From the NCBI GenBank assembly GCA_963728285.1, contig CAVSJR010000002.1, positions 248,001-312,000 on the forward strand: a stretch of DNA of 64,000 nucleotides, given 5' to 3'. Source of the stretch: CAVSJR01 sp963728285 (GTDB lineage: Bacteria; Actinomycetota; UBA4738; HRBIN12). The notes beneath the pieces are model-generated. The model did not search any database. It worked only from the letters and a program-made list of their open reading frames with translations, and was not told where the DNA came from. Positions 17,446 through 27,421 of this stretch are shown here, piece by piece. Made by a program: the position numbers and the translations under genes. The first letter of the stretch is position 1; each line of letters starts with the position of its first letter.

Positions 17446-18973
17446 CTATCGAAGGGACACGACCTCCGCGACGGCATCGAGCAGCGCGCCGTCGCGCACG
17501 AGCTCGACGGCCGCGTCGATGTCTGGGCCGAGCTCCCGGTCCTCCTCCAGGAACGAGACGACCTCGCGGAGCGCCGCTCGACCCGCCCGCGAGCCTGCGC
17601 CCGGCATCAGCGGCGAGCGAAGGTCGAGGGCCTGCGCCGCGGCGAGCAGCTCGATCGCCACGACGGTCTCGGCGTTCGCGACGCATCCGCGCAGGTGCCT
17701 CGCCGCGGTCATCCCCATGCTGACGTGATCCTCCTGTCCGGCCGAGGAGGGGATCGAGTCGACCGACGCCGGGTGCGCGAGCGACTTCGATTCCGAGACC
17801 AGCGACGCGGCGGTGTATTGAGCCAGCATGAGCCCGGAGTTCAGCCCGCTCTCCGGGACGAGGAACGCCGGCAGCCCGCCGTTCGTCGCGGGATCGAGCA
17901 GCCGGTAGAGGCGGCGCTCCGCGATGCTGGCCAACGACACCGACGGCGAGCGCCGCCGCGTCGAGCGCGACGGCGACGGGCTGTCCGTGGAAGTTCCCGC
18001 CGGCGAGGATCTCGCCGTCGTCGGCGAGCACGATGGGGTTGTCGGAGACGGCGTTCGCCTCGATCCCCAGCACCTCCTCCGCGCGGGCGAGCGCGTCGCG
18101 AACCGCCCCGTGCACCTGGGGCGCGCATCTCAGCGAGTAGGCGTCCTGCACGAGGTGCGAACTCGCTCGATGCGAGGCGACGATCTCGCTCCCCGACATG
18201 AGCGCGCGGAGGTTCGCCGCCGACGCGACGACTCCCGGATGCGGGCGGAGCCGTTGGAGCCGCTCGTCGAAGGGACGATCCGTCCCGAGGGCCGCCTCGA
18301 TCGTCATCGCGGCCACGACGTCGGCCGCGCGGACGAGGGTGCGAAGCCGTCCGGCCGCGAGCGCGCCGATCGCGAGCATCCCCTGGGTGCCGTTGACGAG
18401 GGCGAGCCCCTCCTTCGCCTGGAGCTCGAGGGGTCGCAGCCCGGCGCCGGCGAGCACGTCGGCCGCGGCGACGGTGGAACCGTCGTCCGACAGCAGCCTC
18501 CCCGAGCCGATCAGCGGCAGCGCCAGGCTCGCGAGGGGCGCCAGGTCTCCCGACGCCCCCAGGGAGCCCTGCTCGGGCACGGCCGGGATCAGGTCGCGGT
18601 TGAGCATCTCGACCATTCGCTCGACGATCTCGACCCGGACCCCCGAATAGCCGAGCGCGAGGACGTGCGCGCGCAGCAGCAGCATCGCGCGCGCCTCGTC
18701 CCTGGCGAGCGGCGGGCCCACCGACGTCGCGTGCGAGCGGACGATCCGCCCCTGGAGCGTGGCGGCCTGCTCGGGTTCGATCCGGACGTTCGCGAGGCTC
18801 CCGAAGCCGGTCGTCACGCCGTAGACGGTCTCGTTCGAGCGGACCTTCTCCTCGACGAGCGCCCGGGAGGCTCGCATGCGCCCGGCCGCGTCCTGGGGCA
18901 GGGCGACCGCCTCGCCGCCCGCCACGGCGGCGACGTCCGCGAGCGACAAGGGCGTTCCCAGCTGGACCGGCAC
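17446..18973 (-). CDS. hutH: Histidine ammonia-lyase (one frameshift)
   Basis: It converts L-histidine to trans-urocanate and ammonia. GTG at 18973 is supported by TAGCCT (18986-18981) seven bases upstream. 'NETVYGVTTGFGSLANV', 'EQGSLGASGDLAPLASLAL' (the Ala-Ser-Gly that cyclises to the MIO electrophile) and 'EGLALVNGTQGM' identify the family, as do 'DNPIV' and 'GGNFHGQPVA'. A one-base insertion at about 17940 (GGTGTCG should be GTGTCG) shifts the frame; the rest reads 'SLASIAERRLYRLLDPATN' to 17446. All catalytic parts are present, so function is likely if the shift is a sequencing error. Confidence 0.92.
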
Positions 18974-19072
18974 GGCGGTCAGGCTACGGGCGAGCCGGGC
19001 CCCGAGCAACCGGACTGCGGACGACCGCCGCCGGACCACCGGGCGGGTCCGCCGTCCTCAGCGAGAGCCGCC

Positions 19073-19531
19073 TCACGGCGTGGGCTTCATCACCATGAGA
19101 TAGAGGATGGCGAGGACGGGGACCATCGTGACCCCCCCGAGGACCATCGTCCGGCGCGCGGCCTCGGCGTAGTCGTCGGACGCCGAGCCGCCGACCCGGA
19201 GCGCCTCCGTCTGGCGGCGAAGCGCGGGCGCGAACAGGACGCCCCCGAAGACGCCCAGGAACACATAGAGGACGATCGCCGTCGCGATCCAGAAGGTGGA
19301 GAAGGAGAGATCGCCGACGAGGACCATCCCGATCCCGGTGAGGGGCAACAGGACGTAGCCGGGATTGGCCAGGCGCGAGTCGAGGGTCTTGATCCCCTCG
19401 AGCACGTAGAGATCGTGTTGCGACCGCCGCGTCCTCGCCCGCGCGAGCCACACGAAGTACGTGACGTTCGTCCCGACCGCCACGATCGCGGCCAGGATGT
19501 GGACCAGCTTCAGCCACAGGTACGCGCTCAC
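19073..19531 (-). CDS. DUF2269-like integral membrane protein in the hut cluster
   Basis: 152 aa, four hydrophobic segments: 'LVHILAAIVAVGTNVTYFVWL', 'YVLLPLTGIGMVLVG', 'FWIATAIVLYVFLGVFGGVLFA' and 'MVLGGVTMVPVLAILYLMVM' (each under 25 residues; ends approximate). It starts 'SAYLWLKLVHILAA', as DUF2269 proteins do. GTG at 19531 overlaps the hutU stop (GTGA), so it is translated with hutU. Its role in histidine use is unproven. It could be a transporter accessory or simply a passenger. Confidence 0.7.
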   Translation of the reverse strand: MSAYLWLKLVHILAAIVAVGTNVTYFVWLARARTRRSQHDLYVLEGIKTLDSRLANPGYVLLPLTGIGMVLVGDLSFSTFWIATAIVLYVFLGVFGGVLFAPALRRQTEALRVGGSASDDYAEAARRTMVLGGVTMVPVLAILYLMVMKPTP

Positions 19532-21225
19532 TCCCCTCCTTCCCGGCGTCGTGCGTCGCGGCCGGGAGCCGGGTCCGCGAGCGAGGGCATCCGAATGCCG
19601 CGCTCGCGAGCGACCTCGATGGCGCGATCGTATCCGGCATCGGCGTGGCGAACGACGCCCATGCCGGGATCGGTCGTCAGCACGCGCTCGAGCCGCTCGG
19701 CGGCGTCGTCCGATCCGTCGGCCACGACGACCATGCCCGCGTGGATGGAGTATCCGATCCCCACCCCGCCACCGTGGTGCACGCTCACCCAATGGGCGCC
19801 CGCCGCCGTGTTGACGAGCGCGTTGAGGATCGGCCAGTCGGCGATCGCATCGCTCCCGTCGAGCATGGCCTCGGTCTCCCGGTAGGGACTCGCCACGCTG
19901 CCTGCGTCGAGGTGATCGCGCCCGATGACGATCGGCGCGGACACCTCGCCCGAGCGAACCATGTCGTTGAAGCGAAGGCCGGCACTCGCTCGCTCCCCGT
20001 ACCCGAGCCAGCAGATTCGAGCCGGCAATCCCTGGTACGCGACGCGATCCTCCGCCATCCGAAGCCACCGCTGGAGCCGGGCGTCCTCCGGAAACAGCTC
20101 CGCCACGGCCCGATCCGTCGCGACGATGTCCTCGGCATCGCCGCTGAGCGCCGCCCAGCGAAACGGGCCCCTGCCCTCGCAGAACAGCGGGCGGACGAAC
20201 GCCGGCACGAAACCCGGATACGAGTAGGCCCGCTCGAATCCTCCCGCCTCCGCTCCCGCGCGGAGGTTGTTTCCGTAGTCGAACACCACGGAGCCGCGCT
20301 CGAGGAAGCCGACCATCGCCTCGACGTGGGAGGCCATCGAGCGGTACGCGCGCCGCTGGTACTCGTCCGGGTCGCGCTCGCGGAGCTCGGCGGCCTCCTT
20401 CACCGAGAGGCCGGCGGGCACGTATCCCCCCAGCGGGTCGTGCGCGGACGTCTGGTCGGTGACGATATCGGCGACGAACCCGCGGCGAAGCAGCTCGGGG
20501 AGGCACTCCGCCGCGTTGCCGAGCAGGCCGATCGACACCGCTTCCTCCGCCCGGCGAGCGTCGTCGCACCACTCGATCGCCCGATCGATCGAATCGGTCT
20601 CGCGATCGAGGTAGCGCGTCTTCAGGCGCCGCTCGATGCGGCCGGGATCGACCTCGACGCACAGGGCGATGCCCTCATTCATGGTGACGGCGAGCGGCTG
20701 CGCGCCCCCCATGCCGCCCAGTCCGGCGGTGAGCGTGACGGTTCCCTTGAGCGAGCCTCCGAAGCGCTGCGCGGCCGCCTCCGCCAGCGTCTCGTACGTG
20801 CCCTGGAGGATGCCCTGCGTTCCGATGTAGATCCACGAGCCCGCCGTCATCTGGCCGAACATCGTGAGGCCTTCGCGCTCCAGGTCGCGGAACGTGTCCC
20901 AGTCGGCCCATTTGGGAACGAGCATCGAGTTCGAGATGAGCACCCGCGGGGCGCGCTCGTGCGTGCGGAACACCGCGACCGGCTTGCCCGACTGGACGAG
21001 CAGCGTCTCATCGTCGCGCAGATCCCTGAGCGTGGAGACGATTGCGTCGAACGCGGCCCACGAACGCGCCGCACGCCCGGTCCCCCCGTACACCACGAGA
21101 TCCTCGGGCCGCTCCGCGACCTCCGGATCGAGGTTGTTCATCAGCATTCGCAACGCCGCCTCCTGAGGCCAGGATCGGCAGCTGAGCTGCGATCCGCGCG
21201 GGGAGCGGATCTCGCGAGGGGCCAT
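19528..21225 (-). CDS. hutU: Urocanate hydratase
   Basis: 565 aa, ATG at 21225. It hydrates urocanate to imidazolonepropionate using tightly bound NAD+. Characteristic stretches: 'LDPEVAERPEDLVVYGGTGRAARSW', 'GQMTAGSWIYIGTQGILQGTYET', 'GLGGMGGAQPLAVTM' (the NAD-binding glycine-rich loop), 'DQTSAHDPLGGYVP' and 'CWLGYGERA'. The key strings are cited only in part. Length and order match the family with no break. The first gene of the leftward hut group, followed by the membrane gene and hutH. Confidence 0.96.
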   Translation of the reverse strand: MAPREIRSPRGSQLSCRSWPQEAALRMLMNNLDPEVAERPEDLVVYGGTGRAARSWAAFDAIVSTLRDLRDDETLLVQSGKPVAVFRTHERAPRVLISNSMLVPKWADWDTFRDLEREGLTMFGQMTAGSWIYIGTQGILQGTYETLAEAAAQRFGGSLKGTVTLTAGLGGMGGAQPLAVTMNEGIALCVEVDPGRIERRLKTRYLDRETDSIDRAIEWCDDARRAEEAVSIGLLGNAAECLPELLRRGFVADIVTDQTSAHDPLGGYVPAGLSVKEAAELRERDPDEYQRRAYRSMASHVEAMVGFLERGSVVFDYGNNLRAGAEAGGFERAYSYPGFVPAFVRPLFCEGRGPFRWAALSGDAEDIVATDRAVAELFPEDARLQRWLRMAEDRVAYQGLPARICWLGYGERASAGLRFNDMVRSGEVSAPIVIGRDHLDAGSVASPYRETEAMLDGSDAIADWPILNALVNTAAGAHWVSVHHGGGVGIGYSIHAGMVVVADGSDDAAERLERVLTTDPGMGVVRHADAGYDRAIEVARERGIRMPSLADPAPGRDARRREGGE

Positions 21226-21536
21226 GATCGACGCCTTTCGTGGTCGCCCGACGGATGATATCGGCCGCGCTCCCCGACCACGCCGATCGGCCGGGCGCCC
21301 TCTCCCCGACGGCTCCCCCGAGGGCAGGACGGCCGAGTGTCCCGCCGGCCGGGTGCGCTCGTAGGGCGGAGAGGATCGGCCGCCGGTGGGACTCAATGGG
21401 AGGCGGCGGGAGGCCGAGAACTGAAGCGTTCCTCAACTCGACAACAGGTACAGTGATTCGATCCCAGACGCTCACGACGGCTGATCCGTTCACGCTCCCC
21501 GCTCCGGGAGAGGGTACGCGCGACCACGGGAGGTTC
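21226..21536. promoter_or_regulatory. Divergent promoter region between hutU and REC-EAL gene
   Basis: 311 bp without a gene. TACAGT at 21449-21454 is a good -10 box for the rightward REC-EAL gene, with a leader of roughly 75 nt, and GGGAGG at about 21527-21532 precedes its ATG. For hutU only a short AAGG precedes the start. No clear operator for the hut genes was recognised. Confidence 0.45.
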
Positions 21537-22691
21537 ATGGACGGGATCCGCGTGCTCATCGCGGACGACGAGACCGAGGTTCGTGCCGCCCTCGCCGAGC
21601 TCATCTCGTCGGAGGACGACCTCGAGCTCGTGGGGGCCGCCGGCGACGCGGACGAGGCCATCGAGCTCGCGATCGCGAAGACCCCCGACGTCGCACTCGT
21701 GGACGTCAAGATGCCCGCCGGAGGGGGCCCACGGGCCGCTCGAGAGATCTGCCGCACCTCCCCGCAGACGCGCGTGCTGGCGCTGTCCGCGTACGAGGAC
21801 AAGACCACCGTCATGGAGATGCTCCGCGCCGGAGCGGTCGGCTATCTGGTGAAGGGCACCGCGCCGGAGGAGATCGTCGCGTCCATCGGCCGGGCGATGC
21901 GCGGTCAGACGGCGATGTCCACGGAGGTCATGGGCAGCGTCGTGCACGAACTGTCCGCCCAGCTGCGAGATCAGGCCCTGACGAGGGAGCAGCGCCAGGC
22001 CGCGGTGGACCGGATCCGGCGCGCCGTGGCCGGCGACGGGCTCCAGATCCTGTTCCAGCCGATCCTGGATCTGCGGGACCGGCGGGTCGTCGGCCTCGAG
22101 GCGCTGGCGCGCTTCTCCGGACCTCCCAATCGCTCCCCGGAGCTGTGGTTCCGGGAGGCGGCCGGGCTGGGCTTGGGCGAGGACCTGGAGCTGACGGCGA
22201 TCCGCATGGCGCTTGGCTCCCTGGACTGCGTGCCGCCGGACGCCCATCTGGCCGTGAACACCTCACACCGAACCGCGATGTCGCCGCGACTGCTCGATGT
22301 CCTCTCGCAGGTCGACGCGACGCGCATCGTGGTCGAGATCACCGAGCACGAGCAGGCGGACGACTACGAGGCCTTCCGGCGCTCCCTCGAGGCGCTTCGG
22401 CGCCGGGGCGTTCGCGTCGCCATCGACGACGCGGGGGCCGGGTTCAGCCTGCGCCACGCGCTGGCGCTCGATCCTCACATCCTGAAGCTCGACATCAGCC
22501 TCACGCGGGACATCGACAACGACCGCGCGCGCCGGGCGCTCGCCTCGGCGCTCGTGCGGTTCGCCGAGGAGATGGACGTGACGATGATCGCCGAGGGCAT
22601 CGAGAGCGATGCCGAGCTCCAGGAGCTCCTCGGGCTCGGGGTCACGTACGGGCAGGGATTCCTGCTGGGCGTGCCGAAGCCGCTGGGGTGA
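21537..22691 (+). CDS. Response regulator with EAL domain (c-di-GMP phosphodiesterase-like)
   Basis: 384 aa. The receiver domain (1-120) has 'LIADDETEVR', phosphoacceptor Asp in 'VALVDVKMP' and the Lys in 'GYLVKG', as in NarL/LuxR-type receivers. A short linker leads to an EAL domain: 'VVGLEALARF' (the EAL glutamate), 'NTSHR', 'IVVEITEHE', 'VAIDDAGAGFS', 'ILKLDISL', 'IAEGIES' and a closing glycine-rich 'GQGFLLGVPKP'. Most metal and catalytic positions are kept, so it may hydrolyse c-di-GMP. It converges with the REC-GGDEF gene, 49 bp apart. Confidence 0.88.
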   Translation: MDGIRVLIADDETEVRAALAELISSEDDLELVGAAGDADEAIELAIAKTPDVALVDVKMPAGGGPRAAREICRTSPQTRVLALSAYEDKTTVMEMLRAGAVGYLVKGTAPEEIVASIGRAMRGQTAMSTEVMGSVVHELSAQLRDQALTREQRQAAVDRIRRAVAGDGLQILFQPILDLRDRRVVGLEALARFSGPPNRSPELWFREAAGLGLGEDLELTAIRMALGSLDCVPPDAHLAVNTSHRTAMSPRLLDVLSQVDATRIVVEITEHEQADDYEAFRRSLEALRRRGVRVAIDDAGAGFSLRHALALDPHILKLDISLTRDIDNDRARRALASALVRFAEEMDVTMIAEGIESDAELQELLGLGVTYGQGFLLGVPKPLG

Positions 22692-22740
22692 GAGGCGAAG
22701 CATTTCCCGGCGGCGGCGAAACCCGCAAAGCGCCCGATCG

Positions 22741-23721
22741 TCAGTCGAGGCGTCGATCCACGGCCCACGACGACCCGTCGTGCGACTTCGTGAACGACTT
22801 CATCTCCGTCGCGATGGCGACGGCCTCCGCATAGTGCTCGAACCGCCGGCGCTCGGTGGTGGCGATACCGATGGAGATGGACACGAGCGGAAAGCGCTGC
22901 AGCTCGCCGCGCCGGTTCTCCACCTCGATGTAGCCGCGCTCGCGGTCGGCATCGTCGTAGAGCACCTGGATATCCGCGTCGAACCGAGTCACGAGGCGCT
23001 CCGCGACGGGGACCGCGTGCTCGCTCCGGCAGACGACGACGAAGTCGTCGCCCCCGACGTGGCCCACGAACGCATCCACCCCCGCGACGTCGACCGCCAC
23101 GTCCTGCAGCAGTCGCGAGGCGAACTGGATCACCTGATCGCCGCGCATGAAACCGTAGTGATCGTTGTAGGACTTGAAGTGATCGAGGTCGACGTAGAGG
23201 ATCGCGAAGATCTGCTGCTCGGCGACCCGGCGCTCGATCTCGTCCTCGATCCTGACGTTGCCGGGAAGCCCGGTGAGGGGCGACTGCGCGCGCATCTCCT
23301 TCGCGCGACGCAGCACTCCTCGGATGCGGGCGAGCAGCTCCGGCGTGTCGAACGGCTTGACGATGTAGTCGTCGGCACCGACGGCGAATCCCTCGAGCTT
23401 GTCGGCGGACAGGCCGCGCGCCGTCAGCAGGATGACGCTCACCGAGCCCGTCGTCGGGTCCTCGCGGAGCCTCTTCGTGAGCTCGAGGCCGTCCATGTTG
23501 GGCATCATGACGTCGGCCAGGACCAGGGAGGGAACTCGCTCGGCCACCTGGTCCAGGGCCTGCTTCCCGTCGCCCGCGACCGCGACGTCGTAGCCGGAGG
23601 CCTGCAGCTCGATCTCCAGCAGCCTGGCGATAAAGGGGTCGTCATCGACGACGAGGATGTGCTCGCCCGATGCGAGGCCATCGTCTTGTGGCCCCGCCAT
23701 CATCTGTTCGACCTCGCTCAT
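22741..23721 (-). CDS. Response regulator with GGDEF-type domain
   Basis: 326 aa. The receiver domain has 'ILVVDDDPFIA', Asp in 'LVLADVMMPNMDG' and Lys in 'DDYIVKPF', as in CheY/PleD. The GGDEF domain shows 'DLDHFKSYNDHYGFMRGDQ' and the active-site loop 'GGDDF' in place of GGDEF, so diguanylate cyclase activity may be weak or lost. Together with the converging REC-EAL gene it forms a putative local c-di-GMP control pair. No histidine kinase is adjacent; the nearest is at 32932. Confidence 0.88.
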   Translation of the reverse strand: MSEVEQMMAGPQDDGLASGEHILVVDDDPFIARLLEIELQASGYDVAVAGDGKQALDQVAERVPSLVLADVMMPNMDGLELTKRLREDPTTGSVSVILLTARGLSADKLEGFAVGADDYIVKPFDTPELLARIRGVLRRAKEMRAQSPLTGLPGNVRIEDEIERRVAEQQIFAILYVDLDHFKSYNDHYGFMRGDQVIQFASRLLQDVAVDVAGVDAFVGHVGGDDFVVVCRSEHAVPVAERLVTRFDADIQVLYDDADRERGYIEVENRRGELQRFPLVSISIGIATTERRRFEHYAEAVAIATEMKSFTKSHDGSSWAVDRRLD

Positions 23722-23971
23722 GCCACCTCCACGCAGGGGTCGCCGCGACCTCGCGCCGCGGACGTTCTCCCCTCAGCGTCTCCCGTGGGAATCGGCAGAT
23801 AGGCGCCGTGCCTGAAGCCGCGGCCGGCTCGGCGACCGAGGACCTGCCCGGGCCGGGGGGCCGCCGAATGCACTGGTCACGAGGTCGTCTCGAGGCCTCG
23901 AGGACGCCCCGGCCACGGTGCCCCGCGCCGTGACGCACAATACGGAGGGCCGCGAGCGTGAGGAGGGACGC

Positions 23972-25346
23972 GTGGAGGTGCTGGATTCGATCCTGGATGC
24001 CGTGGGCCGAACGCCCCTGGTACGGCTCCAGCGAATCACCCGGGGGCTCCGGCCCACCATGCTCGCGAAGCTCGAGATGCTCAATCCGGGGGGAAGCGTC
24101 AAGGACCGGATCGGGCTGCGGATGATCGAGGCGGCCGAGCGCGCCGGCCTGCTCAAGCCGGGGGGGACGATCGTGGAGCCCACCAGCGGCAACACGGGCC
24201 ACGGGCTGGCGATCGCGGCCGCGCTCAGGGGCTACAAGTGCATCTTCGTCATGCCCGACAAGATGAGCCAGGAGAAGATCGCCCTGCTCAGGGCCTACGG
24301 CGCCGAGGTGGTCATCACGCCCACGGCCGTGCCGCCGGAGTCACCGGAGTCCTACTACCGGGTGGCCGATCGCCTGGCGGAGGAGATCCCCGGCGCGTTC
24401 CAGCCCAATCAGTACTTCAACGACGAGAACCCGCGAGCCCACGAGGAGACCACGGGCCCCGAGATCTGGGAGCAGACCGACGGGCGGATCGACATCCTGG
24501 TGGCGAGCGTCGGCACGGGCGGAACCATCACCGGCGCCGCTCGGTATCTGAAGCGTCGAAACCCCTCGCTGGTCGTCGTCGGGGCCGACCCGGAGGGATC
24601 GCTGTACTCGGGCGACGAGCCACGCCCCTATCTCACGGAGGGCATCGGCGAGGATTTCTGGCCGGCCACGTTCGACCCGGAGGTGATCGACCGGTGGGAG
24701 CGGGTGTCCGACAGGGATGCGTTCCGCGCGGCCCGGGCGCTGACACGCCAGGAGGGCATCCTCGCCGGCGAGTCGTGCGGATCGGCGATGGAGGCAGCCT
24801 TGCGCGCGGCGGTCGACTACGACGAGGATGCGCTGATGGTCGTGATCCTTCCCGATACGGGCAGGAACTACCTCTCCAAGCTCTACTCCGACTCGTGGCT
24901 GCTCCAGTACGGCCTCATGGAACAGCCTCAGGTGGTGCGCGTCCAAGAGGTGCTCGCGGCCAAGCACGGGGAGGTGCCGCCGCTCGTCACGGTGCGCGCG
25001 CACGAGAAGGTCCGCCAGGCCGTCGACCGCCTCCAGGAGCACGGGATCTCCCAGGCGCCCGTCGTCGCGCGACGGCTCCGCCGAGGTGACGGACTTCGTC
25101 GGCTCGATCCAGGAGCGCGCGCTGCTCGATCGGATCTTCCGGGATCCCGACTCCCTGCAGGCCGACGTCGCGGAGGTGATGAGCCCGCCCATCCCGATGG
25201 TGGAGTCCGACGATCCCCTGGAGTCGGCGTTCGCCCAGCTGGAGAACGGACCGGCGGTGCTCGTCGCCCACGATGGACGCGTGGACGGCGTCCTGACGCG
25301 CAGCGACCTCCTCGAGTTCCTCGCGCACAGGCAGCGGAGCTCCTAG
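23972..25346 (+). CDS. Cystathionine beta-synthase with C-terminal CBS pair (one frameshift)
   Basis: It condenses serine (or O-acetylserine) with homocysteine to cystathionine using PLP. GTG at 23972 has AGGAGG at 23961-23966. The fold-type II domain shows 'LEMLNPGGSVKDRIG' (PLP lysine), 'EPTSGNTGHGLA' (substrate loop) and 'SVGTGGTITGAARYL' (phosphate-binding loop). A base is missing near 25070, after which the CBS pair reads 'DVAEVMSPPIPMVE' to the stop at 25346. The CBS pair usually confers allosteric control. It lies four bases before DUF429 and then the gamma-enzyme, so the three look like one transsulfuration operon. Confidence 0.9.
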
Positions 25347-25349
25347 CGC

Positions 25350-26204
25350 GTGCGAGCGCTCGGCATCGACGTCGGCGTCCGCAAGCGATTCGACCTGGTC
25401 CTGCTGGACGCGGAACGTCAACCGGTGGAGCGGCGGCGGAAGGTGGAGCCGGCCGATCTGGACGAGCTGATCCGCGCCTGGCGCCCGGACGTCATCGCGA
25501 TCGATGCGCCGCCCCAGTGGGGGACGCATGCCGGCGGATCGCGCCTGACCGAGCGGGAGCTGCGGCGCTTCGGGATCCAGTCGTTCGGCACCCCGTCGGA
25601 CGAGCGGAAGGCGGAGAACTCGTTCTACGAGTGGATGACCGTCGGGTTCGCGGCCTACGAGGCGGCCGCGCGCTGTGGCTACCCGCGCTACTCGAGGGGC
25701 CGGGTCACGGGAACGGCGATGGAGGTCTTTCCGCACGCCTCCGCCGTGGTCCTGCAGGGATGCCTTCCGCAGCGGGACGCGAAGAAGCGGGCGTTTCGAA
25801 CCGAGGTGCTGCTCGCGCAGCGAGTATCGCTGGACGGGCTGCGATCGATGGACCAGCTCGACGCCGCGCTGGCGGCGCTCACCGGGCTGCTCGCGCTCGA
25901 CGGGTTGTGCTTCGCCCCCGGCGACCCCAAGGAGGGCGTCATCGTGCTGCCCGCCCGCTCCCTTCCCCCGCCGCCCTACCGGCGCTGCCCCGAGGGGCCC
26001 AGCGAGAAGGAGCAGCCGCACCTTCCCGGCTTGAATCCCTGCGCCTGTGGCGATCCGGCGTGCGAGCGCCTCACGGCCTCGGAATTCGCGCCGGGGCACG
26101 ACGCGAAGCGGAAGTCCGTGCTCTGGAACGATGCCCGTCTCGGCGATGATGCGGTGCGGGAGCTCCGGCGGCGCGGATGGGAGCTTCCGCCCGAGATGCG
26201 ATGA
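25350..26204 (+). CDS. DUF429 family protein with C-terminal Cys motif
   Basis: 284 aa, GTG start three bases after the CBS stop. 'LGIDVGVRKRFDLVLLD', 'DVIAIDAPP' and 'GTAMEVFPHASA' give the RNase-H-like fold typical of DUF429 (predicted nuclease). A C-terminal extension carries 'CACGDPACERL' followed by 'FAPGHDAKRKSVLW', a small Cys-rich motif found at the end of several actinobacterial proteins and possibly zinc-binding. Its place between the two transsulfuration genes may be only co-transcription. Enzyme activity is unknown. Confidence 0.75.
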   Translation: MRALGIDVGVRKRFDLVLLDAERQPVERRRKVEPADLDELIRAWRPDVIAIDAPPQWGTHAGGSRLTERELRRFGIQSFGTPSDERKAENSFYEWMTVGFAAYEAAARCGYPRYSRGRVTGTAMEVFPHASAVVLQGCLPQRDAKKRAFRTEVLLAQRVSLDGLRSMDQLDAALAALTGLLALDGLCFAPGDPKEGVIVLPARSLPPPPYRRCPEGPSEKEQPHLPGLNPCACGDPACERLTASEFAPGHDAKRKSVLWNDARLGDDAVRELRRRGWELPPEMR

Positions 26205-26211
26205 GCGCCCG

Positions 26212-27351
26212 GTGACCGACGAGCTCCGCTTCGAGACGCGCGCGATCCACGCGGGGCAGGAGCCCGATCCGTCGTTCGGGGCCGTGAACGTCCCGATCTA
26301 TCAGACGTCCACCTACGTCCAGCCGTCGGTCGGCGAACCCGTGCGATTCGACTACGCGCGAGGCGGAAACCCAACGCGCGAGGCGCTCGAGATCGCGCTC
26401 GCATCCCTCGAGGGAGGCCGGCACGCCCGTTGCTTCGCCTCCGGCCTCGGCGCCGAGACCACGCTCCTGCTCGCGACGCTCCGCCCCGGCGACCACGTGG
26501 TGATCGGCGACGACGTGTACGGCGGCACCCATCGCCTCCTGTCCCGCGTGATCGCGCCGTGGGGCGTCACGTTGGACACCGTCGACCTGTCGGATCCGGC
26601 GTCGCTTCGCTCGGCGCTCCGACCCGAGACGAAGGTCGTGTGGATCGAGACGCCGACGAACCCGATGTTGAAGGTCGTCGACATCGAGGCCGTCGCGGCG
26701 GCCGCCCGTGCGGCGGGAGCGAGGTCGGTCGTCGACAACACCTTCGCGACCCCCTACCTGCAACGGCCGCTGGAGCTCGGCGCGGACGCGGTGGTCCACT
26801 CGGTCACGAAGTATCTCGGCGGTCATTCGGACCTCATCGGCGGCGCCGTCGTGGTGAACGACGACGAGCTCGCGGAGGAGCTGTCGTTCCTGACGAACGC
26901 GGTGGGCGCCGTGCCGGGGCCGATGGACTGCTACCTCGCGCTGCGCGGCGTCAAGACCCTCGCCGTCCGGATGCAGGCGCACTGCCGCGGGGCCCGCAGG
27001 ATCGCCGCGTTCCTCGCCGACCATCCGAAGGTCACGCGCGTGGCCTACCCGGGCCTGGAGGGCGACCCCGGGCACGACCTCGCCCGGCGTCAGATGCACG
27101 ACTTCGGAGGGATGGTGTCGTTCGAGGTCGCGACGCCGGAGGAGGCGGCCCGGGTGGCGTCGGGGACGGAGCTGTTCCTGCTCGCGGAGTCCCTCGGGGG
27201 CGTCGAGTCCCTGATCGAGGTCCCCGCGCCGATGACGCATGCGAGCGTCGCCGGGTCCGCGATCGAGGTCCCTCCGACGTTGGTTCGGCTCTCCGTCGGC
27301 CTGGAGCACCCCGACGACCTGATCGCGGACCTGTCGCTGGCGCTCGGCTGA
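26212..27351 (+). CDS. Cystathionine gamma-synthase/lyase (Cys/Met PLP family)
   Basis: 379 aa, GTG at 26212. 'RFDYARGGNPTREALE', 'HARCFASGLGAETTLLL', 'WIETPTNPMLKVVDI', 'VDNTFATPYLQRPLELGADA' (partial) and 'HSVTKYLGGHSD' with the PLP-binding lysine are all typical. The family contains gamma-synthases and gamma-lyases that sequence alone often cannot separate. With cystathionine beta-synthase directly upstream, reverse transsulfuration (lyase making cysteine) is the more economical reading. No break. Confidence 0.9.
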   Translation: MTDELRFETRAIHAGQEPDPSFGAVNVPIYQTSTYVQPSVGEPVRFDYARGGNPTREALEIALASLEGGRHARCFASGLGAETTLLLATLRPGDHVVIGDDVYGGTHRLLSRVIAPWGVTLDTVDLSDPASLRSALRPETKVVWIETPTNPMLKVVDIEAVAAAARAAGARSVVDNTFATPYLQRPLELGADAVVHSVTKYLGGHSDLIGGAVVVNDDELAEELSFLTNAVGAVPGPMDCYLALRGVKTLAVRMQAHCRGARRIAAFLADHPKVTRVAYPGLEGDPGHDLARRQMHDFGGMVSFEVATPEEAARVASGTELFLLAESLGGVESLIEVPAPMTHASVAGSAIEVPPTLVRLSVGLEHPDDLIADLSLALG

Positions 27352-27421
27352 GGGGAACCGATGCGAGATCTCAACGCCCGAGACTCGCCGCGCGCCCAGT
27401 GGCCGCAACGTCCTCGCGTCG

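Noticed and set aside
16205..19039. A 944-residue frame on the minus strand extending past hutH into the hutI region
   Set aside because: Only its first part is hutH. Beyond about 17935 it is antisense to hutI and shows high Arg/Gly composition without motifs; the true hutH continues in another frame.
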